Shown here one piece after another: positions 47,601 through 58,164 of a stretch of 64,000 nucleotides of DNA (position 1 is the stretch's first letter; every line of letters begins with the position of its first letter). The notes below the pieces were generated by a model. The model saw nothing but the letters and a program-made list of their open reading frames with translations. It did not search any database and was not told the DNA's origin. Origin of the DNA: Nilaparvata lugens (lineage: Eukaryota; Arthropoda; Insecta; Hemiptera; Delphacidae); contig NC_052514.1 of assembly GCF_014356525.2 (NCBI RefSeq), positions 4,759,253 through 4,823,252 on the forward strand, given 5' to 3'. Made by a program: the position numbers and the translations under genes.

Positions 47601-47676
47601 TTGTCTATCAGATGATGTCAAAAAAAAAAATTGAAAATTTTGGAGTTAGTGAGTTTTGGAACTGACCAACTCAATT
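44664..47676 (-). mobile_element. 3.0-kb DNA transposon carrying a GQNKN-motif gene
   Basis: Terminal inverted repeats of 36 bp with one difference, beginning AATTGAGTTGGTCAGTTCCA, at 44664-44699 and 47641-47676. AATT at both outer edges may be a 4-bp target duplication or part of the repeat. Between TIR and gene, both sides hold repeated motifs such as GAGTTTTGGAACA and GTTTTGTTGCAG (44,868-44,945; 47,395-47,570), the kind of subterminal array transposases bind. The single gene runs on the minus strand. Confidence 0.8.
45177..47225 (-). pseudogene. GQNKN-motif gene, probably a transposase, decayed
   Basis: Exon 1 is 47225-47104 (ATG, basic KRKR region), donor AAG/GTAAGTTA; the intron ends CAG before 46692. 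Exon 2 reads RHAAHGFPTLPNCGHGIR, a DIRRFHQNFY block, VCQKCFLDVLKISKFRVQRL, then ESHYCQGKSNRQYLPSHLS, DQCSKC, RLFADGAGGQNKN and FPVPGHSYIPPYRVFG, and ends in an acidic tail with TAA at 45177. Large families with D-x-x-x-GQNKN and GHS motifs are common in insects and cnidarians; I recall them only as uncharacterised. Location between TIRs suggests a DDE-like transposase, the Asp before GQNKN being a candidate catalytic residue. Lesions: two in-frame TGA near 46,250-46,275 and frameshifts near 45,940, 45,445 and 45,350. Confidence 0.75.
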
Positions 47677-48156
47677 CACATACTCAATTCTCCTCGTAAA
47701 ACAGCCTCTTTCTGAGGAGAATCTACGTTTTCGCTCACCAATCATCTGCACATGCAGTACATTTTCTTTACGCTTGCAAATCATTCGCGCATGCGCAGAA
47801 GAGTTTCTTTACGCTCGCTAATCAGCTGATGATAAGCAGCTCGCCAAAAGACAAATCACTCTCGGTCAGATCTTAACCTAAAAAGTCGGTAATTGTACCG
47901 ATTCTACAGCCATGATGGATATCAGTGTAGACGGATTATTATAAACTCCGCCAGATATAAGTGATTTAACAGGTTTGTGCAGTTGTAGAAAAAAGTTTGT
48001 ATGTAATTCGTGCGTAATGCTTCTTTATTGCTCTTGCAAAATTTATTGCTCTTGCATAACTGTTTTGCGCGAGCGATAAAGTCGCGCATCCAAACATTAT
48101 AATCATTTATTATCACAGCCACTTCCAATGAATGCCATGCCCTAGAAAGAATGCAA
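47677..48156. other. Intron DNA, nothing further recognised
   Basis: Contains a short duplicated TTTGCTCTTGC-type stretch near 48,030; no gene. Confidence 0.4.
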
Positions 48157-49175
48157 AAATGATTAAGTAGTACCATCAAGCTGAAAATAAAAACTGAAAC
48201 AGTGATTGAGTAGTGCCATGAAGCTCAAAATGAAAACTGGAGGGAACAGTGATCAAGTAGTACCATCGAGCTCAAAATAAGAACTGGAACAGTGATTGAG
48301 TAGTGCCATGAAGCTCAAGATGAAAACTGGAGGGAACAGTGATCAAGTAGTACCATCGAGCTCAAAATAAGAACTGGAACAGTGATTGAGAAGTGCCATG
48401 AAGTTCAAAATGAAAACTGGAGGGAACAGTGATCAAGTAGTACCATCGAGCTCAAAATAAGAACTGGAACAGTGATTGAGAAGTGCCATGAAGCTCAAAA
48501 TGAAAACTGGAGGGAACAGTGATCAAGTAGTACCATCGAGCTCAAAATAAGAACTGGAACAGTGATTGAGTAGTGCCATGAAGCTCAAAATGAAAACTGG
48601 AGGGAACAGTGATCAAGTAGTACCATCGAGCTCAAAATAAGAACGGGAACAGTGATTGAGAAGTGCCATGAAGCTCAAAATGAAAACTGGAGGGAACAGT
48701 GATCAAGTAGTACCATCGAGCTCAAAATAAGAACTGGAACAGTGATCGAGTAGTGCCATGAAGCTCAAAATGAAAACTGGAGGGAACAGTGATCAAGTAG
48801 TACCATCGAGCTCAAAATAAGAACGGAACAGTGATTGAGAAGTGCCATGAAGTTCAAAATGAAAACTGGAGGGAACAGTGTTCAAGTAGTGCCATCGAGC
48901 TCAAAATAAGAACTGGAACAGTGATTGAGAAGTGCCATGAAGCTCAAAATGAAAACTGGAGGGAACAGTGATCAAGTAGTACCATCGAGCTCAAAATAAG
49001 AACTGGAACAGTGATTGAGTAGTGCCATGAAGCTCAAAATGAAAACTGGAGGGAACAGTGATCAAGTAGTACCATCGAGCTCAAAATAAGAACTGGAACA
49101 GTGATTAAGTAGTGCCATCGAGCTGAAAATAAGAACTGGAACAGTGATCAGTATAAGAAGCTAAAAATAAGGAGT
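48157..49175. repeat. 90-bp dimeric minisatellite
   Basis: About 11 copies. Each 90-bp unit is two related halves: 43 bp with CCATCGAGCTCAAAATAAG and 47 bp with CCATGAAGCTCAAAATGAAA. AGGGAACAGTGATCAAGTAG recurs at 48241, 48331, 48421 and 48511. Two late units have a 1-bp deletion or a GTTC variant. Inside intron 4 of the host gene. Confidence 0.97.
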
Positions 49176-49760
49176 GGAGTGGACAGTAAAGTGGAAATAG
49201 ATATCTCGATGAGTACGGTAGTGCTGTGTGCACCAGCCCGAATATCCAGTTCAAACGAAATAGTTCAAGTTAATAATAGTGCATAGCAATGCACTTAGAA
49301 TTCATGTATTACAGCAATAAATCCTGCTGACAGCTGACTGATTTTGATTAATTATTCTATAGTGAGAATCATCCCAATCTGTCAGTATTCATCGAATGAG
49401 AAGCGTTAGCATTATCCATGAGGAAAGTGAATTTTACTAGAGTTTTTTCCAGCACTACTTGCCAGTCTTGTATATAATTATGTTTTGGGCATCTTCATTA
49501 GAGCCATTACAGATATAGCTGTAAGCATCTTATCAAGACCGAAATCATTCATTATCTATTTGTAGAATAATATATTACATTTTATGTAAGCCGTTTTGGG
49601 TGTAGACCGTGGCTTAATTTTGTATATACATTGTATTGTAAATATTTTTGGTAAATGAATAGATAAATATAAATATTCTATTGTATTTGATGACTGATTG
49701 ATTAATTTTTTTTCATTCTTGAATTGTTGTAATTGTTGAATTATGGATTGATCCTCTCAC
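49176..49760. other. Intron DNA, nothing further recognised
   Basis: AT-rich; GTAAATGAATAGATAAATAT at 49,651 may be an old LINE tail. Confidence 0.4.
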
Positions 49761-49917
49761 CTTATATTTAGCGGCACAAAAATGTACTTCTTGCTCAACT
49801 TTGAATAGCTTCGATAGTGCCTCTCCATTCAATTCATAATTGTAGTCATCAATGCGCTCTATCACTTTTGGAATGAACCTCAATCGGTCTTTTGGACTCC
49901 ATATATCTTGAATGCAA
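49761..49917 (-). CDS. Unknown host gene, exon 4
   Basis: Acceptor TTTGAACAG, donor AAG/GTGAGAG. One base completes a leucine codon from exon 3, then 52 codons: CIQDIWSPKDRLRFIPKVIE ... GEALSKLFKVEQEVHFCAAKYK. Ends in phase 0, which exon 5 requires. Charged, apparently soluble segment with no recognised domain. A start at the upstream ATG (49967) is rejected because that stretch is the polypyrimidine tract of the intron. Confidence 0.85.
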
Positions 49918-50446
49918 CTGTTCAAACCAAAAAAAAATACAAAAATCAGAACATCTCCACATACCATGAGGTTTTTTGATGGAACAGGGACGTTGAAGAT
50001 AATAAAATTTCTATCTTGAGTTATGAAATAATTTGCTTTGAAAATTATTTAATTTATGGGGAAATATACTAAATAAGTGAATAATTTATTTTATTCAATT
50101 TATTGATACATAATTCTTACAAGAAAGCACTGTTCGGGAGATTTTAATGTCAGTAAAAATATCAGTTTGTCTGGAGAATAGGAGTATAGATCCCTCCCTC
50201 CATCTTCCCAGTTGATTGTTCCGAGTCAATGCTTTATCAGATACATATTCTCATTGTTGAAAAAGAAAATCATCATATAAATAGTATGAATTATGTCAGG
50301 ATATCACTAAGGAGCGGTTTCCAAACTTGGGATTTAGCTAAGTTCTAGACTTTAAATAGCTGGAGTCAGAAAAGTGACTTTCTGACTTTCTGAGGCGTAG
50401 TTGCAGTTTTTATGATAATCTTCATTTTCTCATCTATATAAAATAA
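49918..50446. other. Intron DNA, nothing recognised
   Basis: AT-rich part of intron 3. Confidence 0.45.
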
Positions 50447-51160
50447 CTAGCCGTCAGGCTCGCTTCGCTCGCCATATCCACCTAGCCAGGGGGCTCCGCC
50501 CCCTGGACCCCCGACTGGATCGTCCAAAATTGAGATCAGCGGGCTCGCTTTGCTCGCCTGCTTTTTTCATTTAAGAATGCTTCATTCCATCAGAAAGTCA
50601 AAGTCAAAGCTGAGCTTCTGTAGTAAATTTGAACATTTTCTGTTCGTTTGTTTTCGATAAAGCTTAGAAAACGCAAAAAATGTAGATTTTGGGCGTATCT
50701 TTGGCGTTATTTCAAATTCCGTCTAACACAACATTATTACACCCTAGATTAGCTTCTGTACTGAATTTGAACAATTTCTGTTCAGGTGTTCTCGATAAAT
50801 CTGAGAAAAAGTAAAAAAAAACGCTAATTTTGGGCGTGTCTTTGGCGTTATTGCGAATTCCTTCAAACACAACATTATTACACCCTAGCTGAGCTTCTGT
50901 ACTAAATTTGAACATTTTCTGTTCATTTTTTATCGATAAAGCTGAGAAAACGCTGGAAAATCGCAGATTTTGGGCGTATCTTTGGAAATTTTTCCAAATC
51001 CGTTCTTAGTGCGCCTCTAAAGGGCCAACTGAACATACCTACCAAATTTGAACGTTTTTGGTCCGGTAGATTCTTAGTTCCGTTAGTGAGTGAGTGAGTG
51101 AGTGAGTCAGTCAGTCAGTCAGTGAGTGAGTTCCATTTCGCTTTTATATATATATATATA
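50447..51160 (-). mobile_element. Helitron-like element H, copy 3
   Basis: CTAGCCGTCAGGCTCGCTTC at the left (the 3' end on minus, preceded by A) and CATTTCGCTTTTATATATAT at the right. The same TACCGGACCAAAAACGT block and TGAC/CACT repeats as copies 1 and 2. The interior holds three 139-bp tandem units. Confidence 0.75.
50612..51000. repeat. 139-bp tandem repeat, about 2.8 copies
   Basis: Units start AGCTTCTGTA at 50,613, 50,751 and 50,892, each with TTTTGGGCGT and ACACAACATTATTACACCCT. Inside Helitron-like copy 3. Confidence 0.85.
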
Positions 51161-51364
51161 AATTGGAAACGTTTTTCCTTGACGAAATAATGGAACATTC
51201 CTAAATAATTCAAAGAAGCTGAAACTACACTATTTTCTCTGTATTTTATTTTGTTCAATTTTCTAGTTTTTCGAAATTTAATTTAAAAATCGTTAGCCGT
51301 TTTACTGCGACTACGCCCCGTTTTGGAAAGTCAACTTTCAAATTCAAATTGAAATTCAAATTCT

Positions 51365-52338
51365 TTATTCTGCCTGACATTTTTTACAATGTATAAGCTC
51401 GTCAAAAAAATACAGTGTACATAATAAGAATACATAACACAATATCAAGAATATATAACAATAGCTCAGAGTATGTATATACGAGTAGGCTGACAGGGAG
51501 ATTGACAAGAATAGTAACAGCATTCACATGATGATACACCTTACAGTACACAACTTAGTCCAAAATGAGGTGCAGCCCTTATATTGAACATTCAAAGTAT
51601 TCAGTCAATGAATAATATGCTCTCTCCATCAATTTATTCTTCAGAACTTTCTTGAATTTCATTTTTGGCAGCTCTTTAACAGCTGAGGAAAGACTGTTGT
51701 AAATTTTTATCTGCTGAAATAAGTGGCTGTCCCTTGTTTTAGAAAGCCTTACCTGTGGGATTGAAATATCATTTCTATGCCGGGTTGTGTATTCATGTTT
51801 GTTTCCCTGACATGAGTAAGATTCTAAATTAGTTTTGACATGCAGCAAGCTACTCATTATAAAAATTGAAGGGAATGTCAATATCTTCAATCTTCGAAAG
51901 CTTTCTCTACATGACTCTCTGTTTCTCAAGTTGTCTAACACTCTTATTGCCTTTTTTTGCAATATGAAAACTTTTGAAGCATGGCAAGAATTACCCCATA
52001 GGCGAATACCATAGGATATGAGGGAATGAAAAAGTCCATAGTAAGCAAGTACCAAAGAATCAGAGTTCAATGATAACTTAAGTCTTCTAAGTAGAAAGAC
52101 AACACGAGAGAGTCTCTTACACAATTCTATGATGTGAGGCTCCCAACTCAAACTTCTCTCCAAAGTGAAACCCAACATTCTGACCTGATGCTTGATATCA
52201 TTGTCTTCTGGAATATTCCTTGAAGAGAAGCAGATACATTCAGCTTTGCTCTCATTGATGATTAGATTATTAGACTCAAACCATGATTTAGCAGAGGCAA
52301 GAGCCTCTGACAACTTATATCTAGCATCATCAAAGTTC
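51365..52338 (-). pseudogene. LINE ORF2 C-terminal half, 5'-truncated
   Basis: Minus-strand frame from about 52,338 to a stop at 51,579. It encodes the end of the RT and the downstream region: SWFESNNLIINESKAECICF, LSRVVFLLRRLK, LWGNSCHASKVFILQKKAIR and a YNSLSSAVKELP block. The same blocks occur in the intact ORF2 at 29388-32204 (RVVFLIRRL, LLLQKKVVRLM), so both belong to related LINEs. The catalytic box and everything before it are missing. The 3' tail at 51,365 is AATAAAG plus TTTGAA units. The frame is unbroken as far as it goes. Confidence 0.8.
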
Positions 52339-52361
52339 TAGTTTAAATGTTTTTCTGTAAA

Positions 52362-53362
52362 CAATCAATGTTTAAATGTTTAAATGTTTAAATGTTTGAA
52401 TGTTTAAATATTCAAATGTTTAAATGTTTAAATGTTTAAATGTTTAAATGTTTGAATGTTTAAATGTTTAAATGTTTAAATGTTTAAATTTTTAAATGTT
52501 TAAATGTTTAAATGTTTAAATGTTTAAATTTTTAAATTTTTAAATTTTTAAATGTTTAAATGTTTAAATTTTTAAATTTTTAAATTTTTAAATTTTTAAA
52601 TTTTTAAATTTTTAAATTTTTAAATTTTTAAATTTTTAATTTTTAAATTTTTAAATTTTTAAATTTTTAAATTTTTAAATTTTTGAATGTTTAAATGTTC
52701 AAATGTTTGAATGTTTAAATGTTTAAATGTTTAAATGTTTGAATGTTTAATATTCAAATGTTTTAAATGTTTAAATGTTAATGTTTAAATGTTTAAATGT
52801 TTAAATGTTTAAATGTTTAAATATTCAAATGTTTTAAATGTTTAAATGTTAAATGTTTAAATGTTTAAATGTTTAAATGTTTAAATGTTTAAATGTTTAA
52901 ATGTTTAAATGTTTAAATGTTTAAATGTTAAATGTTTAAATGTTTAAATGTTTAAATTTTTAAATGTTAAATGTTTAAATGTTTAAATGTTTAAATTTTT
53001 AAATTTTTAAATTTTTAAATTTTTAAATTTTTAAATTTTTAAATTTTTAAATTTTTAAATTTTTAAATTTTTAAATTTTTAAATTTTTAAATTTTTAAAT
53101 TTTTAAATTTTTAAATTTTTAAATTTTTAAATTTTTAAATTTTTAAATTTTTAAATTTTTAAATTTTTAAATTTTTAAATTTTTAAATTTTTAAATTTTT
53201 AAATTTTTAATTTTTAAATTTTTAAATTTTTAAATTTTTAATTTTTAAATGTTTAAATGTTTGAATGTTTAATGTTTAAATGTTTAAATGTTAAATGTTT
53301 AAATGTTTAATGTTAAATGTTTAAATGTTTAGATGTTTAAATGTTTAAGTGTTTAAATGTTT
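52362..53362. repeat. 1-kb AT-rich 8-bp tandem array
   Basis: Roughly 125 units of TTTAAATG and its variant TTTTTAAA, arranged in homogeneous blocks: mainly ATG-type to 52,530, T-rich to about 52,685, ATG-type to 52,995, T-rich to 53,245, then ATG-type. It leads directly into repeat X, whose other copies hold only a few such units. Confidence 0.97.
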
Positions 53363-53660
53363 AAAAGTTTATATGTTGCGCATTTACGGCGAAACGCGGT
53401 GATAGATTTCCATGAAATTTGACAGGTATGCTCCTTTCTTAATTGCGCGTATATACAAGGTTTTTGGAAATTTTGCATTTCAAGGATAATATGAAAGGAA
53501 AGAGGAGCCTCCCTCATACGCCAATATTAGAGTAAAAATCAGACTATAGAATTATTCATCATAAATCAGCCAGCTGACAAGTGTATTTCCATAATGTCTA
53601 TAGTTTCAATCAGGTACTTGTGGATGAGAATACTGCATTTAGACCTCACGCAGTCTAAAT
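53363..53660 (+). repeat. Repeat X, copy 4, right part
   Basis: ATGTTGCGCATTTACGGCGA through TGGATGAGAATACTGC. Its left part is replaced by the 1-kb octamer array. Confidence 0.7.
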
Positions 53661-53765
53661 GTATTTAGGAGGTCCTGCTATAATATAGTCTGTTGAAATT
53701 TACCATTGTAAACTGTGACTTTTGAGGACAAAAGTGGTTGGATTGCTTGAAAATGGGTCACTTAC

Positions 53766-54191
53766 AGGTATCCATTTTCATCAGCCTTTTCAGTCCAGTC
53801 GTCAGCTGCTATGTGGAATATTCTTCGGCCTCTGCCTCCTAGCGCAATCGCATACACCTTTCCCTTCTTTATGTAGATCACTCCTGGAAGTTCCTTTTTT
53901 CCTGTTTCTGTTTTCGATCCAGTAACTGCGTTTGCAACTCCCTTTGTAACAGCTGCAACTGAACGTACCATCGAATTTCTGCGACTAGTTTTCGGAGGGG
54001 ATTTCGTATTCTCAGCAGCTCCTAGAGATCTTCTATAAGCAGCACCATTTTTATATGTTCTTCTTCCTTTCTTCACTGTTGCGTCTTCTTTCAAAATTTC
54101 CTCAATTGGCAATACCTGTTTTATTTTCCTTAATTGAGTTTTCAGTGCATCAATTGACCAGTATTTTCCATTTGTATCAGAACCGGCCAGC
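53766..54191 (-). CDS. Unknown host gene, exon 3
   Basis: Largest exon (426 bp): acceptor AATGTTCAG, donor ACCT/GTAAGTG. One base completes a glutamate codon from exon 2, then 141 codons and two bases: LAGSDTNGKYWSIDALKTQL, a basic Ser/Thr-rich stretch (KSPPKTSRRNS), then GVIYIKKGKVYAIALGGRGR and ADDWTEKADENGY. The middle looks disordered; the end looks like a small beta-rich unit. No domain recognised. The ORF upstream of the acceptor (to 54319) is intron. Confidence 0.85.
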
Positions 54192-54473
54192 CTGAACATT
54201 GAAAAATCAAAATGATTAAAGTAAGTGAAAAAAACAGGACTAAATGATTCACACAATGTTTGAATAAATGCTTTCGACTGCTTGAAAAAAAACAGTAAGT
54301 TAATGATACATCGATTCACACAAAGTTGCTGCTATAATAAATGATAATAGTTATTTGTGCAACTAGTGCGCAAAGTGACAGTTTGCTGCACCGAAAGAAA
54401 CGTTTACGCACGAGCCATAGGCGAGTTCGGAATAATGGTTTCTTGAGTGCAGCAAACGAACTTTGCACACATA

Positions 54474-54520
54474 TTTCACATTCAATTTTTCCTACAGTTA
54501 CCATTGAATATGAAAAGTGG
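54474..54520. repeat. Fragment of the foldback element at 28887-29150
   Basis: CACATTCAATTTTTCCTACA and the following TTACCATTGAATATGAAAAG match one arm of the 125-bp palindrome. Confidence 0.75.
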
Positions 54521-54690
54521 GTGAAATTCCAATGTTTATCAAATGTTTTTCTGTGTAATTTTATTATTAATAAAAACCTTAATTTATTTAAAATTGAATA
54601 ATAATAATAAAATTATAATGATTAGTAATTCAATTGAACATTTATCTGACTGCTTGAAGGGGGTTTATCTTATGTAAGCTTTGAAATGAC

Positions 54691-54889
54691 TATAGTGAGG
54701 TCCACGTTATAATGACAGTTTTTGATAGACTTTGATGTTGCTATCCTTGCCTATCGTTCAACAAAGTAGGTAGTACTATCCTTTTCTAGCTTCACAACGA
54801 AGCCGAATCTGTTTTCGACAATGTAGAAAATATAATTAATCAAGGCACATAATAAATAGGCAACGCTGTTCTTCACTGACCTCACTATA
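54691..54889. mobile_element. Short TIR MITE, TATAGTGAGGTC family
   Basis: TATAGTGAGGTCCACGTTAT at the left, GACCTCACTATA at the right; 199 bp. Confidence 0.7.
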
Positions 54890-55684
54890 CCACAGTCAGT
54901 GTTACCAACTTAATTTTGATTTTCCTGCACTGGTGCTCCATATAACCTACTAACTATTTTGCGTTGTCATGCTGCAAATCTGGAGTACACAAAGTAATAC
55001 TTTGCACACTGGAGCGGAAAAGTTATTCTTTGCGGCTTGCAATCAGTGCACAAATGGTCACTTTTCAAGGTATCTGTAGGAAAAAAATTGTTCGAATTGC
55101 TGTTTCAACTACTTGAAAAAAATAAAATTTCTCGGGAAAGAAATCCTGATAGCATAACTTACTATGCTATGAAGGCTGCTCTTTTCAGATTCCGAGTTAG
55201 CAATAGGAGGCGTCATTCGAGCCCTTGTGAGATAACAACTACACATGAAAAATGTAAAAGACTACCTTTCTGAAAGGCTAGCACCCCCAAAAACTTTTCA
55301 GTATAGATGAGGCTATCCTGATTAATGCTATAAAAATATTCCCCTCACTTTCCAAATCTAGTAATCGATCATGTAAGCTTAGTAGGTACATTTCAATGGA
55401 ACTTGTTTGGTTCTAATTAAAATTATAAATTCAAATCAGTATTCTAGAGTTTATAGCTGGAGACTTCATAAATAAAATGAAGTATGATGTAAAATGAAAA
55501 TAGTCGTATCTTATTGCTTTTCACTCTCATCCATACATGGAATGATTAGCCCATGAGACTTCCCATAGCGTTTCCTCCTTTTCTTATTGTAGGACAATTT
55601 TCATCAGGTCGCTAGTTGGTCTGTATTCTCTATGGTCACTGGGAGAACACAATAAATAGGCAATAAATTGATAAAAGTACTCAC
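54890..55684. other. Intron DNA, nothing further recognised
   Basis: Part of intron 2. The frame 55037-55273 has no motif. Confidence 0.4.
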
Positions 55685-55760
55685 TCATAATCAGAAGTCG
55701 ATGGATACAGTCTTTTCATGATAGTGCTGGGTTTCTCTACCACAAGTATCACTTCCCCAT
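55685..55760 (-). CDS. Unknown host gene, exon 2
   Basis: A 76-bp exon between CGATTACAG and TATGA/GTGAGTA. In the phase set by exon 1 it reads GEVILVVEKPSTIMKRLYPS then TSDY, leaving two bases that exon 3 completes. An acceptor further upstream (TTTGTAG, 55,834) would give a longer frame, but in the wrong phase for exon 1 and with a stop in the required one, so the shorter exon is preferred. Confidence 0.8.
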
Positions 55761-57084
55761 CTGTAATCGAATCAATAATTATCATAGTAGAACCACGGTA
55801 ATCCGTCAATGTAGTTGGTGATGATGGTTGAAGCTACAAATTAAGTGTTTTTGGCAATACAAGAAGCATTGTTGTCTGGTGTACCTGGAAATCTATATGA
55901 GATAGAGCACTCTACTTTGTCTCAGATTGTAGACTACAAAATTACGCCCAGAGGGATCTTGAATTGAACATCTAAATTGTAAAAGTCGGAAGATATTGTT
56001 GATCAAAAACTAAAATTCATCAAAATTGATTTTTTCCTTGAAATCTTACTCAATTTTGAAAAATCATAACTCAGTACTCATTGGAGATAGAGAGTTCTGA
56101 ATGATCTCATTTTATTCAAAATGTTATAATCTAGAAAAAGGTGGAGAGCGAAATTTTCTGTCCTATTACTGGATTTGGCGGTAATAGCTGAAAGCTGGAA
56201 AATGAACCGAAAATACGAGTTTTTTTGCCATTCTGTATCTAGCACAAGGAAATTTTGCATGAAAAAATTGGTTCTGGACTTCTCTCATGTATCCAAACAA
56301 TAATTATATTATTTAGAAATCAGAACTACTATATTGCAAGCACACCCCCTTTTTTATGTCTATATTGACTGTACTATTATAGTAAACGCAAATTGGTTTT
56401 GTACTCTAGAGCAAAGCTCAGTGCTCCGATATTTAATATAATAATGTATCATTTTCTATTTAAATTAATGTATTGTATAATTAATTGAATTCATGTAATT
56501 TTACATAATTTAGTGATGCAATGTAGAAATAAATTGTTTTCATTTAATTTGAAAATTCGCCATGCCGTTCGAGTATAATTTTGGCTATCCATCACAAGTG
56601 GAAAACATGCGAACACGTTCCCAAACATTGATACAGAAGTATGAGCCACTGCTTATTTGATTGAATTAAGCTTTTCAACAATCCATTGTCATGAATAATA
56701 AATAAATAGGAACTAATAAATAATTTATAATCCAAATAGAATAACTATTGAAAAATTAATGAGTGGCCTAAATTCAAATATAAAAATATTGTTGACCGAG
56801 AACTCAACACCATGACAATCCATCCAATTTAATTATTCCATTTAAAATTATGAACATCCTATTATATTTTACTAATCGTCTATTTCATTGACTACCTAAT
56901 CATAAATTGCCTGGAATAGATCCGATAAATTCCAATATCGGGGACCGAGCTTCGCTCTGGAGTACAAAAGCATAAAAAAATTATTACGAAAGAAGAAATT
57001 TTAATAACATTCATACGGAAATGTTCTATCTAATCACAGTGAATTGAGATTAATTCCCAGAGGAATGCAAAAATTCCTCTCACA
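55761..57084. other. Intron DNA, nothing further recognised
   Basis: Intron 1. GAGCAAAGCTCAGTGCTCCG (56,410) and GGGGACCGAGCTTCGCTC (56,939) are inverted relatives, the edges of a degraded repeat. Confidence 0.4.
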
Positions 57085-57550
57085 AAGGCCCAGTTGCACA
57101 AAAACCGGTTAAATTTTAATCCTGATTAACTTCATGTGAACCAAATCAGAGAAGACCATTTCAAAAAGATGGATCCACTGGAACTAATCAGGATTGAAAA
57201 TAGCCTGATTGAATGATTACAAAAGTTCAACAGCTGAATCATAATTTTGACACAGTCCCACACACATGAACTCGCTCACTCACTTCCATCACCAGCAGAC
57301 GACGAAATAATCATTATCAGCTGTTTTCCCAAGGATGAATAATAATTCTCATTTTAATGTCCTTCAGCGAGTTTTCCCTTGGATGAGACCTAGTGCAATC
57401 GAATCTTTATATTATAAACCTACAATGTTCTGAATTTCGTGAAAATCGTTAGAGCCGTTTTCGAGATCCGGTGAAATACAAACATATAAACATCTAAACA
57501 TCTAAACATGAACATATAAACAGGAGTTGCTCGTTTAATAGTATAGGATA
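57085..57550 (-). repeat. Interspersed repeat Y, copy 5
   Basis: Longest Y copy; starts GGCCCAGTTGCACAAAAACC and includes CCTTCAGCGAGTTTTCCC and CGTTAGAGCCGTTTTCGAGA. Lies in intron 1. Confidence 0.65.
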
Positions 57551-57953
57551 CTCTTATTATGAATTGCACAATCATCTGCGCGCTTGGTCATGTATAATCT
57601 CGCGTGCACTTGCACATATGTGCATCACATGTGATCATACCCTTAGAACTCCACGGAAATATGTGATCACTCCTAGTTGCATCTATCTTGGACTAGCACA
57701 TGCGATTATTCAACTGGGTTTTTGGACTGGATAGAATCAATGGCTAGCTGCTGCTAGCCACTAGATTTCAGCTTTTATTCGATCAACCTATTAGGTTTTA
57801 TGGCAGATGAAGGTGGATTGAGATCGCGACATCGACCTGACCGTAGCTGTGTACCCCAGGGAAGGAAGTGGAACTCAGAACACGGAACTTTGAACGCTTC
57901 ACTACTATCTGTCTGCTCTACTTTTGAAAGATTGAAAATAAATCATAACTCAC

Positions 57954-58164
57954 CATATTTCACTGGCACAAGGCTTGTCAACTCATTCTCCGCATTTCTC
58001 TTTTGCTCGAAATATTTCACTTCGGTTATGAGAAAATTATCGCTCTTATCGGGTAGGAGGATGGTCTTGAGTGAAAGTCCATCAGCAACAAACAATTTAT
58101 CCATTGGGTATAGTATGTAGGACGGCACATAAATATTCTCCACTCTCAGAAACAATTGCTTATC
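57954..58164 (-). CDS. Unknown host gene, first exon seen
   Basis: Acceptor TTGTTTGCAG and donor ATG/GTGAGTT bound 211 bp. It reads 70 codons from phase 0: DKQLFLRVENIYVPSYILYP ... LITEVKYFEQKR ... ELTSLVPVKY, leaving one base. As it starts with an acceptor, at least one more 5' exon must exist, probably beyond the LTR element that occupies 58,667 onward. Alternating hydrophobics suggest beta strands. A VPVKY-x-GEV pattern at the exon 1/2 junction faintly recalls CABIT-type domains; that is only an impression and no function is assigned. Confidence 0.8.

Noticed and set aside
48157..49175. Possible CRISPR array
   Set aside because: Units are near identical over their full 90 bp, with no repeat/spacer structure, in a eukaryotic intron.
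49918..49967. Start of a separate gene at ATG 49967
   Set aside because: The stretch is the polypyrimidine tract and branch region before the exon 4 acceptor.
55785..55834. Longer exon 2 of the host gene from acceptor TTTGTAG
   Set aside because: Phase clashes with exon 1 and the required frame has a stop; the shorter exon fits both neighbours.
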